From the NCBI RefSeq assembly GCF_015711605.1, contig NZ_JABTEZ010000005.1, positions 744,001-808,000 on the forward strand: a DNA stretch of 64,000 nucleotides, in the 5' to 3' direction. The notes beneath the pieces were generated by a model. The model ran no database searches, was not told the origin of the DNA, and saw nothing but the letters and a program-made list of their open reading frames with translations. Each line of letters opens with the position of its first letter. Position 1 is the stretch's first letter. Shown one piece after another: positions 51,424 to 60,924 of the stretch. The translations under genes and the position numbers were made by a program. Source of the DNA: Planomonospora sp. ID67723. Its GTDB lineage: Bacteria > Actinomycetota > Actinomycetes > Streptosporangiales > Streptosporangiaceae.

Positions 51424-52722
51424 ATGGCGGTGCCCAGTCACACCTCGGTCAAGGCGCGCGACGGCGCGGCTGCCTTGGCCGGTCGGTGGCCTCTGCTCGG
51501 GCAACGCCGTTCGCTGGTCGTCTACCTGTGCGGGGTCGTGGCCCTGGAGGCGGCCGCGTTCGCGGCCCTCGTCACCACGCGTGATCTGCGCTGGCCCGAC
51601 CTGCTGACGTTCGCGGCGCTGCTGTTGTGCGGCGCGGTCTGCATCGAGGCGACCCGGCGGCTCGGCATCCCCGCGGGGGTCTCCAGGGACCTGCTGTCGG
51701 CCTGGTGGCTCCCGGTCGCCCTGCTCCTGCCGCCGGTCTACGCGCTTCTGGCGCCCATCCCGCTGCAGATCATGCTCCAGAAACGGGTGCGCGAGACGGT
51801 CGTCTACCGGAGGGTCCTCAGCGCGGCGGCGATCGGGCTGGCCGGATGCGTGACCTCGGTGCTGTTCCACGCGATCGCCGGCGGCCCGCCGGCGCTGACC
51901 GCCGGCACGGGGACGCCGATCCTCGTCGCGATCGGCTGCGCCGCTCTGTTCACCGTGGTCAACACGGCGCTGATCGCCGTCGCGGCGCACACCGCGGATC
52001 CCGAAGGCCGCTGGCGTGAGGTGCTGTGGAACCGCGAGAGCCTGACGCTCGACGTGGTCGAGCTCTGCCTCGGGGTCATCGTGGCCATCACCTGCGGGAT
52101 CAATCTGGCGTTGCTGCTGCTGGCCCTGCCGCCGGTGGTCCTGCTGCAGCGGAGCCTCCTGCACGCCCAGCTCCAGGCGGCGGCCCGCACCGACTCCAAG
52201 ACCGGCCTGCTCAACGCCGCCGCCTGGCAGCGTGAGGCCGATACCGAGATCGGCAGGGCCCGGCGCAGCGGCGAGAGCCTCGCCCTGCTGATCGTCGACA
52301 TCGATCACTTCAAACGGGTCAACGACGGCTACGGTCACCTGGTCGGAGACCAGGTCCTGGTCGGTGTGGCCGCCACGCTGCGCAGCCAGCTCCGCGACTA
52401 CGACGTTGTGGGCCGGTTCGGCGGGGAGGAGTTCGTCGTCCTGCTGCCGAGGGCCGACGTGACGGAGGCCCGGAGGGTGGCCGAGCGGTTGCGGTCCCGC
52501 ATCGCCCGGATGGCGGTCCCCACCGACGGGGCCATGATCAGCGTGACGGTCTCGGTCGGCGTCTCGATCATGAACGTGCACGGAAACGACCTCATCGAAC
52601 TGCTCGCCGCGGCCGACCTGGCCCTCTACCGGGCCAAGGAGCTGGGCCGGGACCGCGTCTGCCTGCCCGCCATGCCCGTGCCCCCGGCGAGCCCACCGGG
52701 CGCGGAGAGCGCGTCCGGCTGA
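51424..52722 (+). CDS. Membrane-bound diguanylate cyclase (GGDEF)
   Basis: The 432-aa protein has about seven hydrophobic segments in residues 28-245, then a GGDEF domain (~255-415) with VDIDHFKRVNDGYGHLVGD and active-site GGEEF at 333-337. The inhibitory I-site R324-D-Y-D327 sits five residues before it, so product feedback should work. It makes the second messenger c-di-GMP, which in streptomycetes controls development through BldD. No EAL domain is present. The ATG at 51424 is preceded by GAGGAGG; the frame is open upstream but implausible. Confidence 0.92.
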   Translation: MAVPSHTSVKARDGAAALAGRWPLLGQRRSLVVYLCGVVALEAAAFAALVTTRDLRWPDLLTFAALLLCGAVCIEATRRLGIPAGVSRDLLSAWWLPVALLLPPVYALLAPIPLQIMLQKRVRETVVYRRVLSAAAIGLAGCVTSVLFHAIAGGPPALTAGTGTPILVAIGCAALFTVVNTALIAVAAHTADPEGRWREVLWNRESLTLDVVELCLGVIVAITCGINLALLLLALPPVVLLQRSLLHAQLQAAARTDSKTGLLNAAAWQREADTEIGRARRSGESLALLIVDIDHFKRVNDGYGHLVGDQVLVGVAATLRSQLRDYDVVGRFGGEEFVVLLPRADVTEARRVAERLRSRIARMAVPTDGAMISVTVSVGVSIMNVHGNDLIELLAAADLALYRAKELGRDRVCLPAMPVPPASPPGAESASG

Positions 52723-52826
52723 ACGGCGTCGCCCTGGAGTCCGCGCCCGTGGCCCGCGTGCCCGCCGTTCACCCTCCGGCCCGGTCCAGCGCGGCTTGTG
52801 GCGGGCGATGGCCTGGCGACAGGCCC

Positions 52827-52832
52827 TAAGCT
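52827..52832 (+). promoter_or_regulatory. -10 element for a leaderless ettA transcript
   Basis: TAAGCT (TAnnnT) ends 7 bp before the ATG at 52840, so transcription would begin at the start codon. An AGAAGG also overlaps this stretch, so leadered translation from an upstream promoter is possible. Confidence 0.35.
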
Positions 52833-52839
52833 AGAAGGC

Positions 52840-54504
<1,665 letters not shown>

Positions 54505-54518
54505 CGCACGCACCGGCC

Positions 54519-54559
54519 GGCCCCGGGTTCCCTTCCTCGCCGGAAGGAGACCCGGGGCC
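54519..54559. terminator. Bidirectional terminator, ettA/alpha-glucosidase
   Basis: GGCCCCGGGT/ACCCGGGGCC (10 bp) plus CCTTCC/GGAAGG, separated by a 2-nt mismatch, form a long stem between the convergent genes. Confidence 0.7.
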
Positions 54560-54643
54560 GCGGCCTTTCCGCCATGGCGGCCGCCGGAGGCCTGGCGGCC
54601 GGAGTGGAGGCCCGCCCGGCCCGGGAGGCGCGGGCGGCCGTTC

Positions 54644-56173
54644 TCACGGGGTGTGCAGCCATGCGGCCGTGTCCGGCGGGAGCACGCCGTCGTCCACGGG
54701 GGCGCTGGCGATCAGGACGCGGTCGTGCGGCGGCAGCCGTACGGGATCGGGGCCGCAGTTGACCGCGCAGGTCAGCGAGGCGCGGGTGAAGAAAAGCGCA
54801 CCTTCGGGAGAGTCCAGCCAGGTGACGCGGGAGGGGAGCGTGCCGCGCAAGGCCCGCCGGGCACGCAGCGCCTCCTGGTAGAAGGAGAGCGTCGAGTCCG
54901 GGTCGCCCGCCTGCCGTTCGGCGGTCAGCGCGGCCCACTCGACCGGCTGCGGGAGCCACGGGGTGACGCCGTCGGGGGCGAAGCCGTACGGCACCTCGAC
55001 GCCGGACCAGGGGATGGGCACCCGGCAGCCGTCCCGGCCGGGGAGCGTCCCCTCCGAGCGGGCGAAGATGGGGTCCTTCCGGGCCTCCGGGGGAAGATCC
55101 TTCACCTCGGGGAGCCCGAGCTCCTCCCCTTGGTAGAGGTAGGCCGATCCGGGCAGGGCGAGCATGGTCAGCAGCGCGGCCCGGGCCCGGGCGAGGCCGG
55201 TGGTGGAGCTCGCCAGGCCCTCGCCGTAGCGGGTCACGTGACGCACCACGTCGTGGTTGGAGAGCACCCAGGTGGGGGAGGCCCCGATGGCCAGGGTGTC
55301 GTCGATGACGGTCCGGAACGCGGTGGGCGACCAGGGCGCCTCCAGCCAGGCGAAGTTGAAGCTCTGGTGCAGCTCGTCCGGGCGGAGGTAGCGGGCGAGG
55401 TCCTCGATCGAGTCGGTCCACACCTCCCCGACCGCCATCCGGTCCCCGGGATAGGAATCGAGCACCTTGCGCCACGCCCGGTAGACCTCGTGCACCTCGG
55501 GGCGGCCCCAGATGGGGGAGCCGGTCGCGAACGCCTGGGACTCGGCCGGGGTGTCGGGCAGGCCCTCGGCCTTATACAGGCCCATCGCCACGTCGATCCT
55601 GAACCCGTCCACCCCCCGGTCCAGCCAGAAACGCAGCACGTCGAGGAACTCGGCGTGCACCTCGGGGTTGCGCCAGTTGAAGTCGGGCTGCGTGGAGTCG
55701 AACAGGTGCAGGTACCACTGGCCGTCGGGAAGCCGGGTCCAGGCGGGGCCGCTGAAGACCGACTGCCAGTTGTTGGGCGGAAGCTCCCCGCCGTCCCGGA
55801 ACACGTAGCGATCACGCCCCTCGCCGCGCAGGGCGGCCTGGAACCAGGCATGCTCCGAGGAACTGTGGTTGGGCACGATGTCCACGATCACGCGCAGTCC
55901 GAGCGCGTGCGCGTCGGCCACCATCGCGTCGAAGTCGGACAGGGTCCCGAAGAGCGGGTCCACGTCGCGGTAGTCGGCCACGTCGTAGCCGCCGTCGGCC
56001 ATGGGCGAGCGGTAGAACGGGGTCAGCCAGACGGCGTCGACCCCGAGCTCGGCGAGGTACGGCAGGCGCCGGCGGACGCCTGCCAGGTCGCCGACGCCGT
56101 CTCCAGAGGCGTCGGCGAAGCTGCGAACGTAGATCTCGTAGACGACGGCCTCACGCCACCAGGGGGTTTCCAT
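54644..56173 (-). CDS. GH13 alpha-glucosidase
   Basis: The 509-aa alpha-amylase-family enzyme has the barrel motifs AVWLTPFYRSPMADGGYDVADY (45-66), DIVPNHSS (98-105), GFRIDVA (nucleophile Asp194), GEVWT (acid/base Glu250) and SNHDVVRH (Asp308). The sequence fits actinobacterial oligo-1,6-/alpha-glucosidases (AglA-like) acting on maltose-type sugars inside the cell; no signal peptide is present. No transporter or LacI regulator is adjacent, so control is unclear. Confidence 0.92.
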   Translation of the reverse strand: METPWWREAVVYEIYVRSFADASGDGVGDLAGVRRRLPYLAELGVDAVWLTPFYRSPMADGGYDVADYRDVDPLFGTLSDFDAMVADAHALGLRVIVDIVPNHSSSEHAWFQAALRGEGRDRYVFRDGGELPPNNWQSVFSGPAWTRLPDGQWYLHLFDSTQPDFNWRNPEVHAEFLDVLRFWLDRGVDGFRIDVAMGLYKAEGLPDTPAESQAFATGSPIWGRPEVHEVYRAWRKVLDSYPGDRMAVGEVWTDSIEDLARYLRPDELHQSFNFAWLEAPWSPTAFRTVIDDTLAIGASPTWVLSNHDVVRHVTRYGEGLASSTTGLARARAALLTMLALPGSAYLYQGEELGLPEVKDLPPEARKDPIFARSEGTLPGRDGCRVPIPWSGVEVPYGFAPDGVTPWLPQPVEWAALTAERQAGDPDSTLSFYQEALRARRALRGTLPSRVTWLDSPEGALFFTRASLTCAVNCGPDPVRLPPHDRVLIASAPVDDGVLPPDTAAWLHTP

Positions 56174-56203
56174 GTGTCATGAGTTGCCCCCGAGCCGTGA
56201 GGT

Positions 56204-56602
56204 TTATGCTTCGGGCGCGTTGACCATGCTGTGCGCCGCGTAGACGAGGTAGTCCCACAGGCGCTGCTCCAGCTCGGCCGGGAGCTCGAGCGAGGTCACC
56301 GCGTCGTGCATGTGCTTCAGCCAGGCGTCGCGCTCGGCACCGCCGATGACGAACGGGTTGTGCCGCATCCGCAGCCGGGGGTGGCCGCGCTCCTGGCTGT
56401 AGGTGCCGGGCCCGCCCCAGTACTGGATCAGGAAGAGCCGCAGCCGGTCCTCGGCTCCGGCGAGGTCCTCCTCGGGATAGAGCGGGCGGAGCAGGGGGTC
56501 GTCCACGACTCCCTGGTAGAAGCGGTGCACGAGGCGGCGGAAGGTCTCCTCGCCGCCCACGGCGTCGTAGAAGGACTGGGGTTCCTCGGTGGTACCTGAC
56601 AC
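56204..56602 (-). CDS. glbO: Group II truncated haemoglobin (GlbO-like)
   Basis: This 132-aa globin has [34 protein letters not shown], then [39 protein letters not shown]. The proximal His is in RMRHNPF and the group II Trp(G8) is in RDAWLKHM, as in mycobacterial trHbO. Likely roles are oxygen binding or NO/peroxide chemistry near the membrane. It precedes the glucosidase gene by 30 bp on the same strand and could be cotranscribed with it. Confidence 0.9.
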   Translation of the reverse strand: MSGTTEEPQSFYDAVGGEETFRRLVHRFYQGVVDDPLLRPLYPEEDLAGAEDRLRLFLIQYWGGPGTYSQERGHPRLRMRHNPFVIGGAERDAWLKHMHDAVTSLELPAELEQRLWDYLVYAAHSMVNAPEA

Positions 56603-56621
56603 GACTCCAGCCTAGGCGACG

Positions 56622-57680
56622 TCAGCCGGCGATCGTGATGGACGCCCGGTCCAGGGCGGCCTTGACGCGCAGGCGGATCTCCCGGGCGACCTGGGCCTGG
56701 CAGGACGGGATCGTCTTGGCGCTGATCCGGAAGACGATCGCGGTGTCGGAGATCTGCTCGATGCCCCAGACCTGCGGCTCCTCGACGATGACGATGTCGC
56801 GGTATTCGGGGTCCTCCCAGATCTCGTCGGTCACCTGGCTGAGGAGCTCGCGGACCGCGGGGACGTCGGCGGTGTAGGCGACCGGCACGTCCACGGTCGC
56901 GCGCGACCAGCCCTGGGACTCGTTGCCGACACGGGTGATGGTGCCGTTGCGGATGTACCAGACCCTGCCGTCGACGTCGCGCACGCGGGTGATGCGGAGG
57001 GTGACGGCCTCGACGGTGCCGCTGGTGGGGGCGCCGACCGCGGCGCCCACGTCGATCACGTCGCCCACGCCGTATTGGTCCTCCAGAAGCATGAACATGC
57101 CGGCGATGAAGTCCTTGACGAGCTCCTGGGCACCGAAACCGACGGCCACGCCCACGATGCCGACGCTGGTCAGCAGGGGGGCGATCGGGACGGAGAGCCG
57201 CTCCAGCACGGTCAGGGCCGCGGTGCCGACGATGACGATCGAGGCGACGGGCCGCAGCACCGAGCCGATGGTCTCGGCCCGCTGCCTGCGCCGCTCGGCG
57301 GCGACGGCGTCGAGCCCCTCGGGCTGCACGGTCTGCCTGCCGCGCAACCGCCCGGCGATCGAGCTCCCGGTGCCGGAGGACGCACGCCGTACCACCCGTG
57401 TGATGAGGCGGTGAGCCACCTTCCTGAGGATGAGGGCGATCGCCATGATGAGCACGATGGCGATCAGGCCCGCGATCACAGGCGCCCAGGTCGCGGGCAG
57501 GAAGGAGTACACGATGTCGCAGAGTACGTCACTCTCGCCGCCGCCGCCCTTACATGCGTTGCTCAGTCCTTGGCTCATCTGCGTGGTGAAGTCCAGGATC
57601 GACGTCGTGGGTGTCGGCGACGGCGAGGGGGCCGGACTCAACGAGGGCGTGGGAGTAGGGCTGGGGGACAGCGGGAACAC
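56622..57680 (-). CDS. Mechanosensitive ion channel, MscS family
   Basis: The 352-aa protein has a Pro/Ser/Thr-rich extracellular N-terminus (~1-30), a first membrane helix (~67-86), a second (~144-162) and the pore-lining TM3 region VGIVGVAVGFGAQELVKDFIAGMFMLLEDQYGVGDVIDV (~169-207), then the cytoplasmic beta domain and C-terminal alpha/beta vestibule. It opens on hypo-osmotic tension. The globin gene follows by 19 bp on the same strand. Confidence 0.92.
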   Translation of the reverse strand: MFPLSPSPTPTPSLSPAPSPSPTPTTSILDFTTQMSQGLSNACKGGGGESDVLCDIVYSFLPATWAPVIAGLIAIVLIMAIALILRKVAHRLITRVVRRASSGTGSSIAGRLRGRQTVQPEGLDAVAAERRRQRAETIGSVLRPVASIVIVGTAALTVLERLSVPIAPLLTSVGIVGVAVGFGAQELVKDFIAGMFMLLEDQYGVGDVIDVGAAVGAPTSGTVEAVTLRITRVRDVDGRVWYIRNGTITRVGNESQGWSRATVDVPVAYTADVPAVRELLSQVTDEIWEDPEYRDIVIVEEPQVWGIEQISDTAIVFRISAKTIPSCQAQVAREIRLRVKAALDRASITIAG

Positions 57681-57940
57681 GGAGAGAATCCTCCCGGATC
57701 GGTTCGGTCGGCTGTGGGATCACGTCATCGACACGACCCATACTGCCGACCGAACCGGCCGTCGTCACATCACGCCGGGGAAGACGGGGACATCGGGACC
57801 CGGGGCCGCGGGGGGCGAGTCCTGACGCTCCGGTGACGTCCGGCACGGACGGGACACACACCCGGAAGCATGTCCCGTGCCGTTTCCGCGGGGAGTTCTC
57901 CCCGCTCACCGTCCGACGAGATCGGACGGCGGTCTGTGTT
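57681..57940. other. Intergenic: MscS promoter side
   Basis: About 260 bp with no convincing gene. Frames here are shadows rich in Arg and Pro. It should contain the MscS gene promoter (minus strand), but no clear hexamers stood out. Confidence 0.4.
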
Positions 57941-58001
57941 CGGAGCCGACGGGGTGTCCAGCGTCCGGGGACGCTCCGCACCGGTCACCCCGTCGGCTCC
58001 G
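57941..58001. terminator. Two-tier hairpin, probable terminator of the 95-aa gene
   Basis: A perfect 16-bp outer stem (CGGAGCCGACGGGGTG with its complement at 57986-58001) encloses a second perfect 7-bp hairpin (AGCGTCC-GG-GGACGCT, 57960-57975). It lies ~60 bp beyond the stop of the leftward gene at 58064. Unusually long and nested for a simple terminator. Confidence 0.55.
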
Positions 58002-58063
58002 CTGAGCCGCGGTGGACGCGGTGAGCCTGGACGGCTGCGCTCCGTCCGGGATCACCGCCTGTC

Positions 58064-58351
58064 TCACTCCCCCACCGCGGCGAGTACGCGTGCGACCTTG
58101 GTCGCGGCTCCGGCGGGGTCCTCCGCCGTGTGCATCCGCTCGCCCCAGGACCACCAGTAGTACCAATCCGGATGGCTGGGAACGGCGGCCTGGGCTCGGC
58201 AGGTGACGTTCTCCGCCAGGCTGGTCGCGTTCGGGTTGATCACGCGGACGAAAACGCGACCCGTCCGGGTCCGCACCACCCGAGCGTGAAGCCCACGTGC
58301 GTCAAGTTCTGACACCAAGCGCTCCAGGTGCCCGAAGTCGTCTTCCTGCAC
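58064..58351 (-). CDS. Small conserved-type protein divergent from an HTH/TPR regulator
   Basis: This 95-aa soluble protein begins MQEDDFGHLERLVSELDARGLHARVV, contains VRVINPNATSLAENVTC and a Trp/Tyr-rich WYYWWSWGERM (~63-73), and ends in AATKVARVLAAVGE. Similar short proteins are frequent next to Xre/TPR regulators in streptomycetes and relatives (recalled pattern). The GTG start has AAGGAGGG 8 nt upstream. Function unknown; a regulatory partner of the neighbouring HTH protein is a reasonable guess. Confidence 0.75.
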   Translation of the reverse strand: MQEDDFGHLERLVSELDARGLHARVVRTRTGRVFVRVINPNATSLAENVTCRAQAAVPSHPDWYYWWSWGERMHTAEDPAGAATKVARVLAAVGE

Positions 58352-58688
58352 CTCTTTCCCTCCTTTTGATGTTGCCTGCCCTGATTCGTGTCTTTTCCGC
58401 TGTGCGAATCAGTGCTGGTTGGCCAAAGATGACTCACCGTGGCCCACGGGTCAACGGCGCGGATAGGGGGGTCAGGGTGGACGTTCTCCCAAGTAGGTTG
58501 AAAGAAGCAGTCCGGGGGGAGACGATCCTTAGCCGAAGGCTCTATTCGCGGGTTCCGGTTGAGCCAAAGGTGGTCCATCATTCTCGGTAGGCGCAGTGCG
58601 ACGTGAGAGTCACACTGAGTCAGCGGGAGAGGACCGGTCGGGACATAGTGAGCCAGCCCGCCCAGCTGGTCACGAGAGAGGGGCCGGT
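58352..58688. promoter_or_regulatory. Divergent intergenic region with 7-bp inverted repeat
   Basis: TGATTCG (58382-58388) and CGAATCA (58405-58411) are exact complements with a 16-bp spacer, ~30-60 bp upstream of the 95-aa gene. The rest of this 337-bp region is less G+C-rich than coding DNA and holds no convincing gene. TAGGTT near 58495 could be a -10 for the regulator. Confidence 0.4.
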
Positions 58689-60260
58689 ATGTCCGGCAGG
58701 CAGCACAGAGAAACAGAGTTGGCGCGGCAGATCCGGGCTCGAGGCCTGGCTGCGGGACGCTCCTCGGCCCAGATCGCCGAGGAGATCCACGAGAAGTGCG
58801 GTCCCCAGTTCGGGACCTCGCGGATCAAGGGTCACCGTCTCGCGCACGGCATCGCTCTCGCAGATGTCATCGAGCAGGTCAGGGCACTGTTCGAGCGTGA
58901 CGCGAAGCCGGCGCCGGGCATCGGGGAGACGCTTCTGTCGGCGTACGAGAGCGGGCTGAAGCGGCCCGGCCCCGAATATCTGCACTACCTGTGCACCGTC
59001 TACCGGGTGGAACCGGTCGCCCTTGGATACGAGGGCCCGTGCATCTGCGGCCACGGCCACAAGATGCCCGGTGTCGTCCGAGGCGATCTCCAGGAGGGAA
59101 AACCCGACACTTCCCCCGATCCGCACGAGTTGCTGACCAGGCAGGTCGGCGGCAAGTCCTCTGCGGACGGGGGTGAGGAGGACGAGAACGTGCTACGGAG
59201 AACGCTTTTGGGTCTGCTGGCCGGTGGCGCTGCCACGCTGGACGGGCAGGTGCTCGGATCGGTGGAGAGCATACGCAGGAGGATGGACGACACCTTGGTG
59301 TCGGCGACCGTCTCGCCCGCCATGCTCGACCAGTGGGAAGAGGCCACCGTCGGATTCGGCCGCCAGTACATGAACACACCGCCGCTCCGGCTGCTCTGCG
59401 ACGTGCTGCTGGAGTTCAGTTCCGTCCGCAAGGCCATGGAGCGGCGGCAACCGGTCGACCTGCAGGAGCGGTTGTGCCGCATGGCGGCCCAGCTGGCCGG
59501 CCTGAGCGGGATGATCATGGTCAATCTGGGTGACCACCGGATGGCCCGGTCCTTCTTCCGGACCGGAAGGACGGCGGCGGACGAGACGGGCGACCGCGCG
59601 CTGCGCGCCTGGGTCACGGCCAGGGAGGCGCTGGTCCCGCTCTACTACGGTGACCCCCGCGAGGCGCTCAACCTCGCCAAGAAGAGCCGTGACATGGCGG
59701 GCCAGACCCCGTGCGCGGCCCAGGCGATGGCACCCGTGGTCGAGGCCCGGGCGATCGCGATGATCTCGGGCGCGGGCAAGAAGGACGCCGTCGACCAGGC
59801 CAAGCGGGCGCTCTCCAGGGCCAGGGCGGCGTTCTCCCAGATGCCCGCCGTCGACCAGGAGGACCTGGCCTTCGGCTACACCGAGCGCCAGCTCTACTTC
59901 CACCAGGGCGACGCTCTGGTCAGGCTGGGGCAGGCGATGGAGGCCGACCTCATCCTGGAGCAGGCGCTCACCAAGTACGCTCCGTCCGACTGGCTCGACC
60001 CTGCGCTCATCAGGTTCGACCGGGCCAAGTGCAAGGTGATCGAGGGCGACCTCGGCGAGGCGCTGGCGATGGCGAAGGACGCGATCGTCGGCCTGGGCGA
60101 GGGGTGCCGCCCCGACATCCTCGTGCGGCGGGCCCTGGAGGTGGCCAAGCTCATCGAGGCCAAGGCGCCCGACTACCCCGGTCTCAAGGACTACCTTGAG
60201 ACGGTGCACGCCGCCCCGGCGGTCGAGCCCGTGGGGCTGAGGGACTTCGATCCCGTATGA
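58689..60260 (+). CDS. HTH-domain regulator with TPR-like C-terminus
   Basis: The 523-aa protein starts with a helical N-domain (ELARQIRARGLAAGRSSAQIAEEIHEKCG, ~10-38) containing an HTH-like segment, a second segment ending AYESGLKRPGPEYLHYLCTVY as in Xre-type regulators (~85-105), a CICGHGH cluster (~118-124), and a long alpha-helical TPR-like region (~240-500). The layout matches the large actinobacterial family that includes NsdA-like developmental/antibiotic regulators. The ATG at 58689 has AGAGGGG upstream. A GNAT gene follows with a 4-bp overlap (ATGA). Confidence 0.82.
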   Translation: MSGRQHRETELARQIRARGLAAGRSSAQIAEEIHEKCGPQFGTSRIKGHRLAHGIALADVIEQVRALFERDAKPAPGIGETLLSAYESGLKRPGPEYLHYLCTVYRVEPVALGYEGPCICGHGHKMPGVVRGDLQEGKPDTSPDPHELLTRQVGGKSSADGGEEDENVLRRTLLGLLAGGAATLDGQVLGSVESIRRRMDDTLVSATVSPAMLDQWEEATVGFGRQYMNTPPLRLLCDVLLEFSSVRKAMERRQPVDLQERLCRMAAQLAGLSGMIMVNLGDHRMARSFFRTGRTAADETGDRALRAWVTAREALVPLYYGDPREALNLAKKSRDMAGQTPCAAQAMAPVVEARAIAMISGAGKKDAVDQAKRALSRARAAFSQMPAVDQEDLAFGYTERQLYFHQGDALVRLGQAMEADLILEQALTKYAPSDWLDPALIRFDRAKCKVIEGDLGEALAMAKDAIVGLGEGCRPDILVRRALEVAKLIEAKAPDYPGLKDYLETVHAAPAVEPVGLRDFDPV

Positions 60261-60751
60261 GTCGCTTCGAGATCAGACGTTATCGCTGGTCTGACCTCGA
60301 ATCCGTCTGGGCGCTGCACCAGATCTGCCTCGCTCAGGTCGGGCTGGCGCCGGGCGACGGGGTCTGGTACGACGACGACTTCCCCCGGATCAACGAGATC
60401 TACCTGGCTGATCGGGGGGAGTTCCTCGTCGGAGAACGCTCCGGGGGGCGGGTCGTGGCGATGGGCGGGATCCGCCGGATCGACGATGAGAGCGCCGAGA
60501 TGTGCCGTCTGCGTGTCCATCCGGAGTTCCAGCGACGCGGGTACGGCGCCCGGATGGTCGCGGCTCTCGAGACCCGGGCGATCGAGCTGGGTTATCTCCG
60601 GCTCAGGGGGGACACCACGCTGAATCAGCCGGCCGCGATCGAGCTCTACCGGAAGTACGGCTGGCGCGAGATTCGCAGGGAAGACCGCAGCGGATGTGTC
60701 GTGATATATGGCGAAAAAGAGCTGGTTGAGGCGATGTCGACCTCGCCTTAA
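60257..60751 (+). CDS. GNAT-family N-acetyltransferase
   Basis: The 164-aa protein has the acetyl-CoA motif A (CRLRVHPEFQRRGYGARMVAAL, with RRGYGA as the Q/RxxGxG/A loop, ~80-101) and motif B AAIELYRKYGWREI (~131-144). It acetylates an amine on a small molecule or protein; the substrate is not evident. It is coupled to the HTH/TPR regulator by a 4-bp overlap and followed by a strong terminator, so these two genes form one operon. Confidence 0.88.
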   Translation: MSRFEIRRYRWSDLESVWALHQICLAQVGLAPGDGVWYDDDFPRINEIYLADRGEFLVGERSGGRVVAMGGIRRIDDESAEMCRLRVHPEFQRRGYGARMVAALETRAIELGYLRLRGDTTLNQPAAIELYRKYGWREIRREDRSGCVVIYGEKELVEAMSTSP

Positions 60752-60753
60752 GG

Positions 60754-60780
60754 GTCTGGAATACCAGACTTTTCCTTTAT
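60754..60780 (+). terminator. Rho-independent terminator after the GNAT gene
   Basis: GTCTGG-AATA-CCAGAC is a perfect 6-bp stem followed immediately by TTTTCCTTTAT, a T-rich run that is unusual for this genome. Confidence 0.85.
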
Positions 60781-60798
60781 CGGGCATTGCGATCTGAT

Positions 60799-60833
60799 GG
60801 AACGGAAGAATACTTGTTCTTCAGACCCGTTCC
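60799..60833 (+). promoter_or_regulatory. Inverted repeat in the leader of the 24-aa peptide gene
   Basis: GGAACGG (60799-60805) pairs with CCGTTCC (60827-60833), and AAGAA (60806-60810) pairs with TTCTT (60817-60821) around the loop TACTTG. This lies 17-51 bp before the peptide ATG in an A+T-rich patch; it could be an operator or a leader hairpin. TTGCGA (60787-60792) may be a -35 element. Confidence 0.45.
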
Positions 60834-60849
60834 TTGGTCAGGGGCTGCG

Positions 60850-60924
60850 ATGAAGAAGATCCTTGTCCGTAAACCCGGTACCGCCAGGCTCAACGGTGCC
60901 TCCAGCGTCATCCACAAGGGGTGA
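60850..60924 (+). CDS. Candidate 24-aa precursor/signalling peptide
   Basis: A 24-codon frame starts MKKILVRKPGTARLNG and ends ASSVIHKG. Its TGA overlaps the ATG of the following TPR gene (TGATG), giving tight coupling. It has its own upstream region (after a strong terminator, with an A+T-rich dyad), which argues that transcription begins just before it. The Lys/Arg-rich leader-like half and Ser/Gly/Ala-containing tail resemble short RiPP precursors or peptide pheromones, but no core Cys and no modification enzyme lie nearby. Recognition is from context, not homology. Confidence 0.5.
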   Translation: MKKILVRKPGTARLNGASSVIHKG

